DNA of 64,000 bases from Haematobia irritans (Eukaryota > Arthropoda > Insecta > Diptera > Muscidae). Position numbers and translations under genes: made by a program. The stretch is taken from the NCBI RefSeq assembly GCF_050003625.1, contig NC_134398.1:21301274-21365273 (forward strand), in the 5' to 3' direction. The notes under the pieces are model-generated. The model searched no databases and was not told the origin of the DNA. It saw nothing but the letters and a program-made list of their open reading frames with translations. This document shows, in pieces, positions 28,240 to 39,984 of the stretch (positions within the stretch are counted from its first letter, which is position 1; each line of letters begins with the position of its first letter).

Positions 28240-28447
28240 ATTTTGTTAGATTTTTTTTTGTCTCGAGTGGCAACCGTGCTTCTTTCCAGAGCCTCTTGGA
28301 GGTGTAAATTTCATTCGATCTGGTTGAAATTTGGAATGTGATGTTAATATATAATAACCATGCCAAAATTGGTTCATATCGGTCCATAATTCTATATAGC
28401 ACCTATATAAATCGACCCCCAATATTTGACATTTGAACACGGTTGCC
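28240..28447 (-). mobile_element. Family 2 fragment
   Basis: Contains GGAGGTGTAAATTTCATTCG then ATCTGGTTGAAATTTGG, and the TATAGCACCTATATAAATCG block. It ends against the array-edge motif CACGGTTGCCACAGG at 28438-28452. Confidence 0.65.
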
Positions 28448-30030
28448 ACAGGTGGTAGAATTCTACAAAAAATAGTAGATTTGAATTCTTAATGTTTTGG
28501 TAGATTTTGCGAAATTTTCAAATTTCTTAAAAAACAAAACAAAAATTTTATTTAAAACAAAGGTTATAATTTTTGCTTCAATAAATTTGTTTTTAGGACA
28601 CTAATTTTGGAAATTTGTGTTCCTCCGTTAAAGTCATATTTGTTTGAATTAAGGCAACATTTCCCTAAAATAAAGAAAAACATTTTTGATTTAATTAAAT
28701 CGTTCTTTAATTAACTGAAATATTGAATCAAAAATTTAAAATTCCAACCTTCTTTTGGTCATATCTCTAAACTAAGCGTCCTACACTGAAAAAAATATTT
28801 ACATGATATTAAAGATTCCCAGCAAAAAAATTTGGAAGTTCTTCTAAAGGTATAAATTTAAAAGCACTTCCAGAAGATGCACTACCAATGATGTTTTTTT
28901 ATTTTAACTACCCAGGAAGTTTTTTTAATTAAATTTTGTATATCTTGTTATACCCTTCACCACTACTGTGGTACAGGGTATAATAAGTTTGTGCATTTGT
29001 ATGTAACGCCAAGAAGGAGTAATCATAGACCAACCTTTTAGTATACGGATCGGCTTAGAATTAAATTCTGAGTCGATTTAGCGATGTCCGTCTGTCTGTC
29101 TGTTGATGAATTTTTGTGTGCAAAGTACAGCTCGCAGTTTTAGTCCGATTGTCCTAAAATTTAAATTCATCGCTTCTGCGTCAATTTTGCACCACTTCCG
29201 GATCCAAAAAGAACATTTTCATTACTTTTTTGGCGGCGCTTTTTTTGCTGGGTTACGCAACCTCAATTTTAGGATGCGCAATATACACACTATAAAGGAC
29301 AAATTTCTTTAAAAATATGAAATTTTAATTAAAAGAAAGTTTATAATCTTTGCTTCAAAAATCTTTTTCATTAAATTTAGGACACACATTTTTAAAATTT
29401 GCGTTCCTCCGTTAGAGTCGTATGTCTTTGAACTAAGACAAAATTTCCCTAAAGTAAAGAAACACATTTTTGATTGAATGGAATCGTCCTTAAACTAAGT
29501 GAAATATTGAATCTTTAGATTTAAGATAAAAACGCTTCAAATATAGGCTAAGACTTATATTGAGGATTTACCGTCTTTGGTTTAAAGTTTTTTTGGAATT
29601 AAGAAAACGTTTTTTACTTTGAAGTATCCGTTACAATTTGGATTTTTAAAGTGGCATTTATTTGTACGTGAGTACCTTTATAAATAAACCGCGGGGAAAT
29701 AGAATGAACATTTGATAAATGAGATCTGTATCCTAATTGCAATTTTATTGGTCCTAGATTTAAGCCAGATAGGCCGCTAAAAAATATCTTTGTTTTAAAG
29801 AAGCCGCATCGCATCTTTGGCTCGGAATCAATACCAAAAAAATCTTTGGATCCAAGTAAACATTTTTTTTGAGTGTAGCCATAGGTAAAAAAATAACTAT
29901 TTTTTGATTTATGATGGGTTCACTTATATTTGGGTGTATGCAATTAGGTTAATCCTTAATGAGATCACAACGAAATGGCAAAACTTCGTAAAAGAAAGAT
30001 AATGATGTATATATATGTTCGTCACTGTTC
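28448..30030. other. AT-rich intergenic sequence, repeat fragments
   Basis: 28440-28520 carries the array-edge motif (GGTTGCCACAGGTGGTAGAA). 28955-29160 is a family 1 fragment (TATACCCTTCACCACTACTG). Two related blocks near 28560-28740 and 29330-29510 share words such as TTTGCTTCAATAAATTTGTT or TTTGCGTTCCTCCGTTAGAG, which shows an old local duplication. No gene is seen. Confidence 0.5.
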
Positions 30031-30039
30031 GCATCCAGT

Positions 30040-30204
30040 CTAGGGATATCTTTTTCGACGGGCTGCCAAACGCTTGGCCCTCAAGCTATTTGGATCCAGA
30101 GTTGGCTTTTCACCATGACTTCCCAAACGTCTTACTTTATCGGCCTGTCTACCGGCTTTAGCAGCATTATTGGCCACTCTTCCCGCACCTCCAACAGCTC
30201 GAGC
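30040..30204 (-). CDS. Peptide gene B exon 2: cationic mature part
   Basis: The acceptor CTGTTAG precedes 54 codons and TAG. It contains the R-x-VGGA signature shared with the other peptide gene, an AKAGRQADKVRR stretch and a C-terminal RRKR cluster that could be a processing site. Confidence 0.75.
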   Translation of the reverse strand, partial: ARAVGGAGRVANNAAKAGRQADKVRRLGSHGEKPTLDPNSLRAKRLAARRKRYP

Positions 30205-30388
30205 CTAACAGGAGATTTAAAAATATAAAAAAATATTAAATAAAATTTAAAACTACATACATTGCCAAATTGAAAACATTGCATCTACTTACAATACCAG
30301 CTATTAAACCGACAAATGCCTCAGCAATGGGTCCTTCGAAAACTAGAACTATTACCACTATTAAAATGAAAATATTTAAAAAATTCAT
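30040..30388 (-). CDS. Small secreted cationic peptide, cecropin-like layout
   Basis: Exons 30293-30388 and 30040-30204 join in phase 0 to give 86 residues. The first exon holds a signal peptide starting MNFLNIFILIVVIVLVFEG, with a likely cleavage after AEA. The mature part starts FVGLIAGI and continues ARAVGGAGRV, Ala/Gly-rich and strongly basic, ending RRKRYP. The intron is 88 bases and falls eight residues into the mature peptide. Dipteran cecropins also have an MNF-type signal and one intron shortly after it, so a divergent cecropin-like antimicrobial role is inferred, not shown. An accessory-gland or venom-type secreted peptide is an alternative. The second exon resembles the last exon of the gene at 37448-38859. 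Confidence 0.75.
30293..30388 (-). CDS. Peptide gene B exon 1: signal peptide
   Basis: The ATG follows TTCAACA, giving A at -3. 32 codons end ATT|GTAAGT. The hydrophobic core is about 15 residues of Ile, Val and Leu. Confidence 0.75.
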
Positions 30389-30529
30389 TGTTGAACACTA
30401 TTGCTTTAAATAATGAAAAGAAATGATTGTAATTCATATAAAATCATTGTTTTATTTGCAATATTTATGCAAAATACCTAATCAATATAAAACCGCAAAT
30501 TACTAAATGTAGTGACATACTCGTGGTAT

Positions 30530-32905
30530 TTATACCCTGCGACACACTGTGGAACAGGATATTATAAGTTTGTGCATATGTTTGCAACGCCCAGAAGGAG
30601 ACGAGATAGACACAGGGTGTCTTTGGCAATAATGCTCAGGGTGGGTCCCTGAGCCGATCTAGCCATGTCCGTCCGTCCGTCCTTCTGTCTGTGAACACTT
30701 TTTTGTGATCAAAGTCTAGGTCGCAATTTAAGTCCAATCGCCTTCAAATTTGGCACATGTTCCTAATTTGGGTCAGAATAGAACCCTATTGATTTTGGAA
30801 GAAATCGGTTCAGATTTAGATATAGCTCCCATATATATCTTTCGCCCGATATGAACTAATATGGACCCAGCAGCCAGAGTTTTATACCGATTTGCTTGAA
30901 ATTTTGTACAAACATAACACTTAGTCGTATAGTCAAGTGTGCAAAATTTGATTGAAATTGGTTCAGATTTAGATATAGCTCCCATATATATCTTTCGCCC
31001 GATATGGACTTATATGGCACCAGAAGCCAGATTTTTGCCGCATTTGGTTGAAATTTTGCACTAGGGGTACAATTAGTAGTGTAGTCAAGTGTGTGTGAAA
31101 TTTTTTAGAAATCGGTTCAGATTTAGATATAGCTCCCATATATATTTTTCGCCCGATATGGACTAATATGGTCCTAAAAGCCAGAGTTTTGGCCCAATTT
31201 GGTTGAAATTTTGCACAGGGAGTAGATTTAGCATTGTAGCTATGCGTGCCAAATTTGGTTGAAATCGATTCAGATTTAGATATAGCACCCATATATATCT
31301 TTCGCCCGATATGCACTTATATGGACCCAGAAGCCAGAGTTTTATCCCGATTAGCTTGAAATTTTGCACAAGGAGTACAATTGGTAGTATAATCATGTGT
31401 GCCAAATTTGATTGAAATCGGTTCAGATTTAGATATAGCTTCCATATATATGTTTTTATGATTTCGACAAAAATGGTCAAAATACCAACATTTTCCTTGT
31501 TAAATCGCCACTGCTTATTCGAAAAGTTGTAAAAATGACTCTAATTTTCCTAAACTTCTAATACATATATATCGAGCGATAAATCATAAATAAACTTTTG
31601 CGAAGTTTCCTTAAAATTGCTTCAGATTTAAATGCTTCCCATATTTATACCCTTCACCACTACTGTGGTACAGGGTATAATAAGTTTGTGCATTTGTATG
31701 TAACGCCAAGAAGGAAACGTCTGAGACCCATCGTTTAGTATACCGATCGTCTTGGAATTAAATTCTGAGTCGATTTAGCGATGTCCGTCTGTCTGTCTGT
31801 CTGTCCGTCTGTCTGTCTGTTGATGTATTTTTGTGTGCAAAGTACAGCTCGCAGTTTTAGTCCGATTGTCCTAAAATTTGGTATAGGGTCCTCTTTCGGC
31901 TCAAAGACGATCCCTATTGATTTTGGAAAAAATCGGTTCAGATTTAGATATAGCTGCCATATATATTTTTCACCGATCTGGTCATAATTGGCGTGTATAT
32001 AAACCGATCTTCCTAAAATTCCGTACATCCGAATATTTTATGAGTTTCGAAAAACTTGCAAAATATCAGCCAAATCGGTTCAGATTTAGATATAGCTCCC
32101 ATATATAACTTTCGCCCGATTTACACTCATTTGCCCACAGAGGCCAATTTTTTGCTCCGATTTAGTTGAAATTTTGCACAGGGAGTAGAATTAGCATTGT
32201 AGCTATGCGTGTCAAATTTGGTTGAAATCGGTTCGGATTTCGATATAGCTCCCATATATAGCTTTCGCCCGATTTACACTCAAATGACCACAGAAACCAA
32301 TTTCTTGCTCCGATTTAGTTGAAATTTTGCACAGGTAGTGTGCCAAATTTGGTTGAAATCGGTTCAGATTTAGATATAGCTCCCATATATAGTTTTCGCC
32401 CGATTTACACTCATATGACCACAGAGGTCAATTTTTAACTCCGATTTAGTTGAAATTTTGCACAGGGAGTAGAATTATCATTGTAGATATACGTGCCAAA
32501 TTTGGTTGAAATCGGTTCAGATTTAGATATATCTCTCATATATAGCTTTCGCCCGATTTACACTCATATTACCACAGAGGCCAATTTTTAACTCCGATTT
32601 AGTTGAAATTTTGCACAGGGAGTAGAATTAGCATTGTAGCTATGCGTGCCAAATTTGATTGAAATCGGTTCAGATTTAGATATAGCTTCCATATATATTT
32701 TTCGCCCGATATAGACTTATATGCACTAGGAGTACAATTAGCATTGTAGCTATGCGTGCCAAATTTGAAATTTGGACAAAAACCTTTACATATAGCACCC
32801 AACACATTTCACGGATTTGATATAATATCGAAAATGTGGATTTACAAAGTGGTGCAGGGTATAATATAGTCAGCCCCGCCCGAATTTAGACTTTCCTTAC
32901 TTGTT
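30530..32905 (+). mobile_element. Two family 1 copies end to end
   Basis: The first opens TATACCCTGCGACACACTGT at about 30531 and parallels 3856-5125 closely. A second subfamily start (TATACCCTTCACCACTACTG) lies at 31647 and runs to GTCAGCCCCGCCCGAATTTA near 32890. Units of about 100-165 bases repeat inside. No coding capacity is seen. Confidence 0.7.
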
Positions 32906-33340
32906 TTTTATAAATATTTACAATATTTTATTTTTGTAAATATTTATAATATTTTATTAAAAAAAAAGATAAGTCATAACGCGAATGCTATTTCAATCAT
33001 AAATAACTAATTCATCATGCATTATTGCAGATTTATCATATTCTTAAAAATGAAAATATATTTTTAATTGTAAACAATGATGACTAAATGTGCAAGTTTA
33101 TTATTCATACGATCAGGGTGAAAATAGATATTAAGAATTAGTTTTTTATGAATAAAATATCCAGATGGAATTCAAATTTAATTTAAAATGTTTTAATCAC
33201 AAAAATAATAATTAATTAGAAATAGAAAATACTTAATTGAAACTTAAATTGATTTCTTTGGCTTTTTTAATTAATTTCTTATTTGCTTTAATTAAAAATT
33301 TAATTGATTTTAATTATAAAACTTAATTTGTTATAGGATT
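32906..33340. other. AT-rich spacer
   Basis: Simple AT-rich sequence with AATTAATT words like those at 8259-8826. No gene or RNA is seen. Confidence 0.4.
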
Positions 33341-34359
33341 TCTATATCCTCCACCATAGAGGATAGGGGGATATACTAGCTTTATCATTTGGGACCTCCC
33401 CCTTGCCCTACTTGTTGAAACTTGGAACAAAATTATGCGATTTGCTTGAAATTTTCATTGAATGTTGGGTTTGGCATCTAGACAAAAATCCGCTACATTA
33501 TTTTTCGATATTTGGTCGGGGAGGGGGACCACCACTTTGCCCGACTGTTTTTTTACAGTGAAAACAAAACTAAACTCCCCCGACTAAAATTTTACGGAAA
33601 AAGTGGGTGAGGTTATGAAATTTATATCAGGTTCCTGATTTTTTAATAAAAATAAAAGAGCATAGGGAGACATCCGCTTCTCTTAAGTACATACAGAGAA
33701 ACAATTAAACTTTAGGGAGTTACTTGAAATTTACAGAGTGGTTACGATATTAATAGTTGATACCTGATTTTGTGATATTTGGACGGAAGAGAGGCCGCCC
33801 GTTTAGGCCTATAATTTGCTTGACATTTTCTGGGACGTTTACAACAGATACGCTACATCACTTTTCGATAATTGGTCGGGGAGGAGGTCCTCCTCTAAAA
33901 CTCCAAAAAAAATTCTTAAGTTTTCTTTAAATTTACAAAGGCAGTGGGGGAAGGTTATGAACGAAGAGGCAACCTTCCTTGCCCCACACTTGAAGGAAAG
34001 TTTTAAGAATTTTCAGGGAAGGTTAGAGGTGCTATTCACTACGGTGTTTGTCGATATTATTTCGGAGAAAGTGACGTCCCTTTAAAACATTAGAGCAAAA
34101 TTTAAACATCTCCGATCTACTTGAAATTTACTGGGAACGTGGGAGGAGGTGATTAAATTTATACATGATTTTTAAAGTAGTATATGATTTTTTGATATCT
34201 GGTTGGGAAAGGGGAAAATTGAAATAAACTTTGTAGATTTACTTCGATAGAATTTATAGGGACCATTGAGTAGTTGTGAAATTAATATAGGGTACGTGAT
34301 AGTCCGATATCAGGTCGGAGTGGAGCGAAGGTGGGGAGAGGGTTCCCTTTTGTCCGTTT

Positions 34360-35905
34360 TTATACCCTCCACCATAGGATGGGGGGTATATTAACTTTGT
34401 CATTCCGTTTGTAACACATCGAAATATTGCTCTAAGACCCCATAAAGTATATATATTCTGGGTCGTGGTGAAATTCTGAGTCGATCTGAGCATGTCCGTC
34501 CGTCCGTCCGTCCGTCCGTCTGTTGAAATCACGCTAACTTCCGAACGAAAGAAGCTATCGACTTGAAACTTGGCACAAGTAGTTGTTATTCATGTAGGTC
34601 AGATGGTATTGCAAATGGGCCAGATCGGTCCAGTTTTACGTATAGCCCCCACATAAACGGACCCCAAAATTTGGCTTGCGAGGCCTCTAAGAGAAGCAAA
34701 TTTCATCCGATCCGGCTGAAATTTGGTACATGGTGTTAGTATATGGTCTCTAACAACAGTGCAAAAATTGGTCCATATCGGTCCATAATTATATATAGCC
34801 CCCATATAAACCGATCTCCCGATTTGGCTTGCGAGGCCTCTAAGAGAAGCAAATTTCATCCGATCCGGCTGAAATTTGGTACATGGTGTTAGTATATGGT
34901 CTCTAACAACCATGCAAAAATTGGTCCACATCGATCCATAATTATATATAGCCCCCATATAAACCGATCCCCCGATTTGGCTTGCGAGGCCTCTAAGAGA
35001 AGCAAATTTCATCCGATCCGGCTGAAATTTGGCACGTGGTGTTAATATATGGCCTCAAACTTCCATGCAAAAATTGGTCGAAATCGGTCCTTAATTATAT
35101 ATAGCCCCCATATAAACCGATCCCCAGATTTGACCTCCGGAGCCCCTTGGAAGATCAAAATTCATCCGATTCGGTTGAAATTTGGAACGTGATGTTAGTA
35201 TATGGTATCCAACAACCATGCAGGAATTGGTTCATATCAGCCCATAATTATATATAGCATCCATATAAACCGATCCCCAGATTTGACCTCCGGTGCCTTT
35301 TGGAGAACCAAAATTCATCCGATCTGGTTGAAATTTGGTACGTGGTGGTAGTATATGATATTTAACAACCATGCCAAAAGTGGTCCATATCAGTCCATAA
35401 TCATATATAGCCCCCATATAAACCGATCCCGAGATTTGGTTTTTGAGCCTATTGGAGGAGCAAATTTCATTCGAGTCAGTTGAAATTTGGTACATTGTGC
35501 TAGTATATGGCCGTTAACATCCATGTCTAACTAGGTCCATATCGGTCTATAGTTATATATAGCTCTCAGATAAATCGATCACCAATCACACAAAAATTGG
35601 TCCATATCAATAATTGTATATAGCCCCCATATAAGCGACCCCCATATTTCAATTCTGTCTCCCTACGTACCGTGCAAAAGTCCATATCGATTCGTAATTA
35701 TTTGTAGACTTACCTACGCATACTTTTTTTTGTCTAATGTTTACCACGTATGGACTAACTCACAATTTAGAAAACGATTTAAGATACCACAACCCAAGTA
35801 ATTCGATTGTGGATGACAGTCTTTCGTAGAAGTTTCTACGCAATCCATGGTGGAGGGTACATAAGATTCGGCCTGGCCGAACTTACGGCCGTTTATACTT
35901 GTTTC
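34360..35905 (-). mobile_element. Family 2 element, apparently full length
   Basis: It starts TATACCCTCCACCATAGGAT and ends CGGCCGTTTATACTTG. The uninterrupted Helitron copy near 43430-43450 shows the approximate empty site. Internal units of about 200 bases repeat up to six times. This is the best reference copy of the family in the window. Confidence 0.75.
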
Positions 35906-36249
35906 TTAAATTGAAAGTAGAGAGTTTTCCGTAAATGGGAACTCGGTACATAATTTTATGATTTTTGCACAGGCTTCTGCCAGACTTCTTTTTAGTAAAG
36001 AACTTAAATTTACATGGCAGCCAACGTAGAGGGTGCATCATTTTCCAACATTTTAGCAAATGTTAATGTGGTAAAATTTTTTACTACTTTTGATTTTTCC
36101 GATTTATTGGATGGGAAACAGTAATTCTTTGTATGTTATTATAATATAGTGCTTAATTTTCAGATGTGTTGAGGAGAAGGATACCTTTCCTTGACAAATC
36201 ACACTTAAAATTCACAAGAAATATAGAAGATTGTCCAACTACTTGAAAT

Positions 36250-36312
36250 ATCACAATGGACTGAATAGTCTAAGTGAGCCTGAATCTTAATCGGTCTGCC
36301 ACTTTAACCTAA
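36250..36312 (+). mobile_element. SINE 3' fragment
   Basis: ATCACAATGGACTGAATAGT then CTAAGTGAGCCTG and a decayed tail ending AACCTAACT match the SINE 3' region. It is embedded in the Helitron-like element. Confidence 0.65.
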
Positions 36313-36566
36313 CTACTTGAACACATAACATTATTTAAAAAATTTGGAGCAAAGGGTACATCCTCTCCCCGACATTTTTTAAAACGAACCGTTTTACATA
36401 TGCATATCCGTCGTATTTTTACCTATAAACGAAAAAGCAAGTAGTCCGATTTGTTTGAAAGAATTCAAATTTTTTCAGTATGAAGGATATGGTTGACTAA
36501 GTTAACGCAAAATGTTCCTACAAATACGCTTCGGAAGGCGCAGCGAAGCGGGCCGGGTTACGCTAG

Positions 36567-37065
36567 TTTTCTATAAAAAATAAAATGTTGACAAAATTAT
36601 CTGAAGAATAAAATTCTGAGAAAAATTTACTCTAGAAATAAAATGTTGACAATATTTTCTATAGAAATAAAATGTAGACACAATTTTCTATAGAATTAAA
36701 ATTTTAGCAAAGTTCTCTATAGAAATAAAATTTCGGCAAAACTTTCTATAGAAATTTAATTTTAATTTTCTATAATTTTTCTATAGAAATAAAATTTTGA
36801 AAATAATTTTCTAAAGAAATACAATTTTGACAAAAATTCTCTATAGAAATAAAATTTTGAAAATAATTTTCTAAAGAAATACAATTTTGACAAAAATTCT
36901 CTATAGAAATAAAATTTTGACAAAATGTTATTTCTATAGAAATAAAATTCTGACAAAATTTTCTATAGAAATTCAATTTTGACGAAATGTTCTATAGAAA
37001 TAAAATTTAACAAAATTTTCAAAAGAAATAAAATTTTGACAAAATTTTCTATAGAAGTAATTCAC
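36567..37065 (+). repeat. 29-bp AT-rich tandem array
   Basis: About 17 units directly after the Helitron CTAG end. Two adjacent 60-base pieces at 36780-36905 are identical, showing recent duplication. Confidence 0.88.
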
Positions 37066-37447
37066 CAATTCTACTAATGAAATTTTCGAAAACCAACCAA
37101 TACCAACGAAAAAGTCGAAAGATCTACTTTGGTTGCGAATATGCAAATATTTCTATGGTAACTCAAACATTTTTCAAGTGCAAAAAATTATTTTCGAACA
37201 GGGATCATTTTTGACGCAACCATGTTATTTTTTCTAAAGTTAGCGTGATTTCAACTGACGGACGGACACGGCTACATCGGATCGATTATTGCTAATAGTA
37301 AAATTCCGAGTCGTTGCTTTATTGAGTTTCAAGGTAATATTTATGCGTTACAAACAGAATCACATAGTTGAGGTAATGAGTGTAAAATAGTCATAATAAT
37401 GTTTTGATTAGTTAATGATATACGAATTTTATAACTTTACAATAAAT
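37066..37447. other. Short flank with family 2 remnant
   Basis: 37236-37370 keeps GTTAGCGTGATTTCAACTGA and CGGACGGACACGG, a family 2 fragment. The last ~70 bases are the 3' flank of the peptide gene on the minus strand. Confidence 0.5.
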
Positions 37448-37525
37448 TTAAGCTTGTCGCACTTTACGCCAAACTTTGGATGTCACACTACCAATCTTCT
37501 TCGATGCACCGCCAACATGTCGAAC
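37448..37525 (-). CDS. Peptide gene C exon 4
   Basis: The acceptor GTACTAG precedes 25 codons and TAA. With Arg, Lys and His about every third residue and the VGGA motif, it is the part most like gene B. Confidence 0.7.
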   Translation of the reverse strand, partial: VRHVGGASKKIGSVTSKVWRKVRQA

Positions 37526-38859
37526 CTAGTACAATAATAGGAAATTTTAAGATTCGAAATTAAATATATCAACAACTTACAATGCCTTTTGAAACATACT
37601 TCAATGCAGGGATCGATTTTTCACCCAACGATGTGACTTTATGGGTAAAATTTTTTATAATACCAGAAGAATTTACCTAATATAAAATTTTACATAAACA
37701 TGAAAAATAGTTACAAAAGAGGCGATTAAAATAAAGGGTGATTTGTTAAGAGCTTGATAACTTTTTTTTAAAAAAAACGCATAAAATTTGCAAAATCTCA
37801 TCGGTTCTTTATTTGAAACGTTAGATTGGTCCATGACATTTACTTTTTGAAGATAATTTCATTTAAATGTTGACCGCGGCTGCGTCTTAGGTGGTCCATT
37901 CGGAAAGTCCAATTTTGGGCAACTTTTTCGAGCATTTCGGCCGGAATAGCCCGAATTTCTTCGGAAATGTTGTCTTCCAAAGCTGGAATAGTTGCTGGCT
38001 TATTTCTGTAGACTTTAGACTTGACGTAGCCCCACAAAAAATAGTCTAAAGGCGTCAAATCGCATGATCTTGGTGGCCAACTTACCGGTCCATTTCTTGA
38101 GATGAATTGTTCTCCGAAGTTTTCCCTCAAATTGGCCATAGAAATGGAATGTAGCGCCATCTTGTTGAAACCACATGTCAACCAAGTTCAGTTCTTCCAT
38201 TTTTGGCAACAAAAAGTTTGTTAGCATCGAACGATAGCGATCGCCATTCACCGTAACGTTGCGTCCAACAGCATCTTTGAAAAAATACGGTCCAATGATT
38301 CCACCAGCGTACAAACCACACCAAACAGTGCATTTTTCGGGATGCATGGGCAGTTCTTGAACGGCTTCTGGTTGCTCTTCACTCCAAATGCGGCAATTTT
38401 GCTTATTTACGTAGCCATTCAACCAGAAATGAGCCTCATCGCTGAACAAAATTTGTCGATAAAAAAGCGGATTTTCTGCCAACTTTTCTAGGGCCCATTC
38501 ACTGAAAATTCGACGTTGTGGCAGATCGTAAGTCTATTCATGATGAAATGTCAAAGCATACTGAGCATCTTTCTCTTTGACACCATGTCTGAAATCCCAC
38601 GTGATCTGTCAAATACTAATGCATGAAAATCCTAACCTCAAAAGAATCACCCTTTATTACATACAACGCCGTCAGTTGCGGTGGCTATAATGGCTACAAC
38701 TTCTCCTGCAACATCCGCTGTTTTTGACTGGGAAGAATTATTGAAAGATGTACGAATAGAAATATAGTAAAATTCTAATTTTTTTACATTTTAACTTACA
38801 AAACCTAAGGCTACACCAGTCAATGCTTCTACATCAGGATCGTTGCTAATGAGGGCCAT
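37448..38859 (-). CDS. Four-exon cationic peptide, relative of gene B
   Basis: Exons 38800-38859, 38665-38727, 37581-37676 and 37448-37525 join in phase 0 to give 98 residues. The last exon begins VRHVGGASKK, parallel to ARAVGGAGRV in the peptide gene at 30.0-30.4 kb, and is strongly basic (KVWRKVRQA at the end). The first exon ends EALTGVALGF, resembling EAFVGLIAGI there. No signal peptide is visible after the ATG at 38859. Either it is missing, or this ATG is inside an internal exon (a pyrimidine-rich CTCATTAG lies at its start) and a signal exon lies upstream. Intron 2 holds a mariner-type element. The function is inferred only from the relative. Confidence 0.65.
37581..37676 (-). CDS. Peptide gene C exon 3
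   Basis: The acceptor ATATTAG and donor ATT|GTAAGT bound 32 codons, basic and Ser-rich with an NFT sequon. It ends SKGI before the VRHVGGA exon. Confidence 0.65.
37734..38654 (-). mobile_element. Broken mariner-type element
   Basis: Ends AAGGGTGATT and AATCACCCTT are flanked by TA (37732-37733, 38655-38656). The minus strand encodes transposase pieces in two frames: ILFSDEAHFWLNG, WFQQDGAT and, after a frameshift, RSCDLTPLDYFLWGYVK. These give the three catalytic Asp positions. The N-terminal DNA-binding part is gone and the element is only 921 bases. Its right end lies 8 bases inside the intron from the exon 2 donor. Confidence 0.88.
38665..38727 (-). CDS. Peptide gene C exon 2
   Basis: The acceptor TCTTCCCAG and donor GTT|GTATGT bound 21 codons, Ala/Val-rich (VAGEVVAIIATA). 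Confidence 0.6.
38800..38859 (-). CDS. Peptide gene C exon 1 (start uncertain)
   Basis: ATG GCC followed by 19 codons ends TTT|GTAAGT. There is a stop in frame four codons before the ATG. Acidic residues (NDPDVE) precede the short hydrophobic end. Confidence 0.5.
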
Positions 38860-38879
38860 GAGATCAGTTTAAATGGCAA

Positions 38880-39984
38880 TCTTTTAAAACCCTCCTTGTT
38901 TAACGCTTGATAATCGAATGATTTATTTATGATAAAAGAAATGCAAACTTAAGGAAATTTAAATGGCGTAGACTATATTATCCAGACCATGTTGGTGGCG
39001 AAGCCAATATTATCCACACGATGTGTAGCGGATAAAATCTTTATCTTTGATTTTCTTCGGAAAACCTCAAGCTTAAAAATACAGTCGCATAACTATCAGC
39101 TATATTTGTGTCATCTACTCGTTCAAGGGATAACACCGGACGAAGTGCATACATATTTCCATAGTTTTATTTAAAAATAATAATTTATATAATAAATATT
39201 TTAAAATAATTTATAAATTATAAATATATATTAAAATAATTTATAATTAAATTTAATTAAGAAGATTCAAGATCATGATTAATTGAGTTATTGAAACGAA
39301 AACACCAGATACCAATCTAAACAAGCCTGACTATACACATGTTTCATCGCTGGCTTATTCGAATTTCCATAGCCTTTAGAGTGAAGATGATTCATTTTGG
39401 TAGCTTATTTTTTTATCATATTTCAATTAGTAAAATATTTTAAAAATTAAACCAACATTTTCTTTCATGGTGTATTCACTTTTTTCGGGTTTACTTACCA
39501 CACCTAAGAAATGAAAATAAAAATACATTTTTGATTTTATTTTTAATTTTATTCAGAATCCTTCATTAATCTTTCAACTACAATTTAATTGTATTCATTT
39601 CATATTATTTAATTTTCTAATATATATATATATAATTGTATTTCTTTTTTTTATTTTGTATTTCAAATTGGATGGGTTGAATATAACGGACGTTTAACCA
39701 TAGTTTTGTAGTAAACAAATTCAAAAAATATTTTCATATAACAAAAAAAAACATATTTTTAACAATAGTAGTAGAAACTAGTCACCAAAATTTATTTTAA
39801 ATTTGCCATCATTTTGTAAAAAAATAATACTGGTTACATAACATTTATTCTAGCCAATATAACATACATACATATGGAGCACAGATTTATTTCAATTGCA
39901 AAATCGTATGCTATCAATTTGTATTGTAATGTTATCAATTTCTTCTCTGTGTATATATGTAATAGGAATACCACATACTGAAAA
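38880..39984. other. AT-rich intergenic sequence
   Basis: Nothing beyond simple AT runs is seen, for example the TATATATATATA tract near 39620. A signal exon for the minus-strand peptide gene could lie here, but I found none I would defend. Confidence 0.4.

Larger units (their letters stand above)
33345..36566 (+). mobile_element. Helitron-like element, copy 1
   Basis: The 3' end reads GGGCCGGGTTACGCTAG followed by T, fitting the CTRR-T rule. A degenerate GCAGCGAAGCGGGC stem lies 10 bases upstream. The body (TTTCGATATTTGGTCGGGGA, ACAGTGAAAACAAAACTAAA and so on) matches 42409-44263. No helicase frame is present, so it is non-autonomous. The 5' boundary is uncertain. A family 2 element interrupts it at 34360-35905. 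Confidence 0.6.

Noticed and set aside
33816..34085. 89-codon plus-strand frame inside the Helitron-like element
   Set aside because: No Rep or helicase motif, and the matching region of copy 2 (42931-43137) is out of frame.
39470..39500. Candidate signal exon for the peptide gene (minus strand, MYFYFHFLGV then GTAAGT)
   Set aside because: It is too short, phase 0 at the donor does not fit the proposed downstream border and there is no promoter sign.
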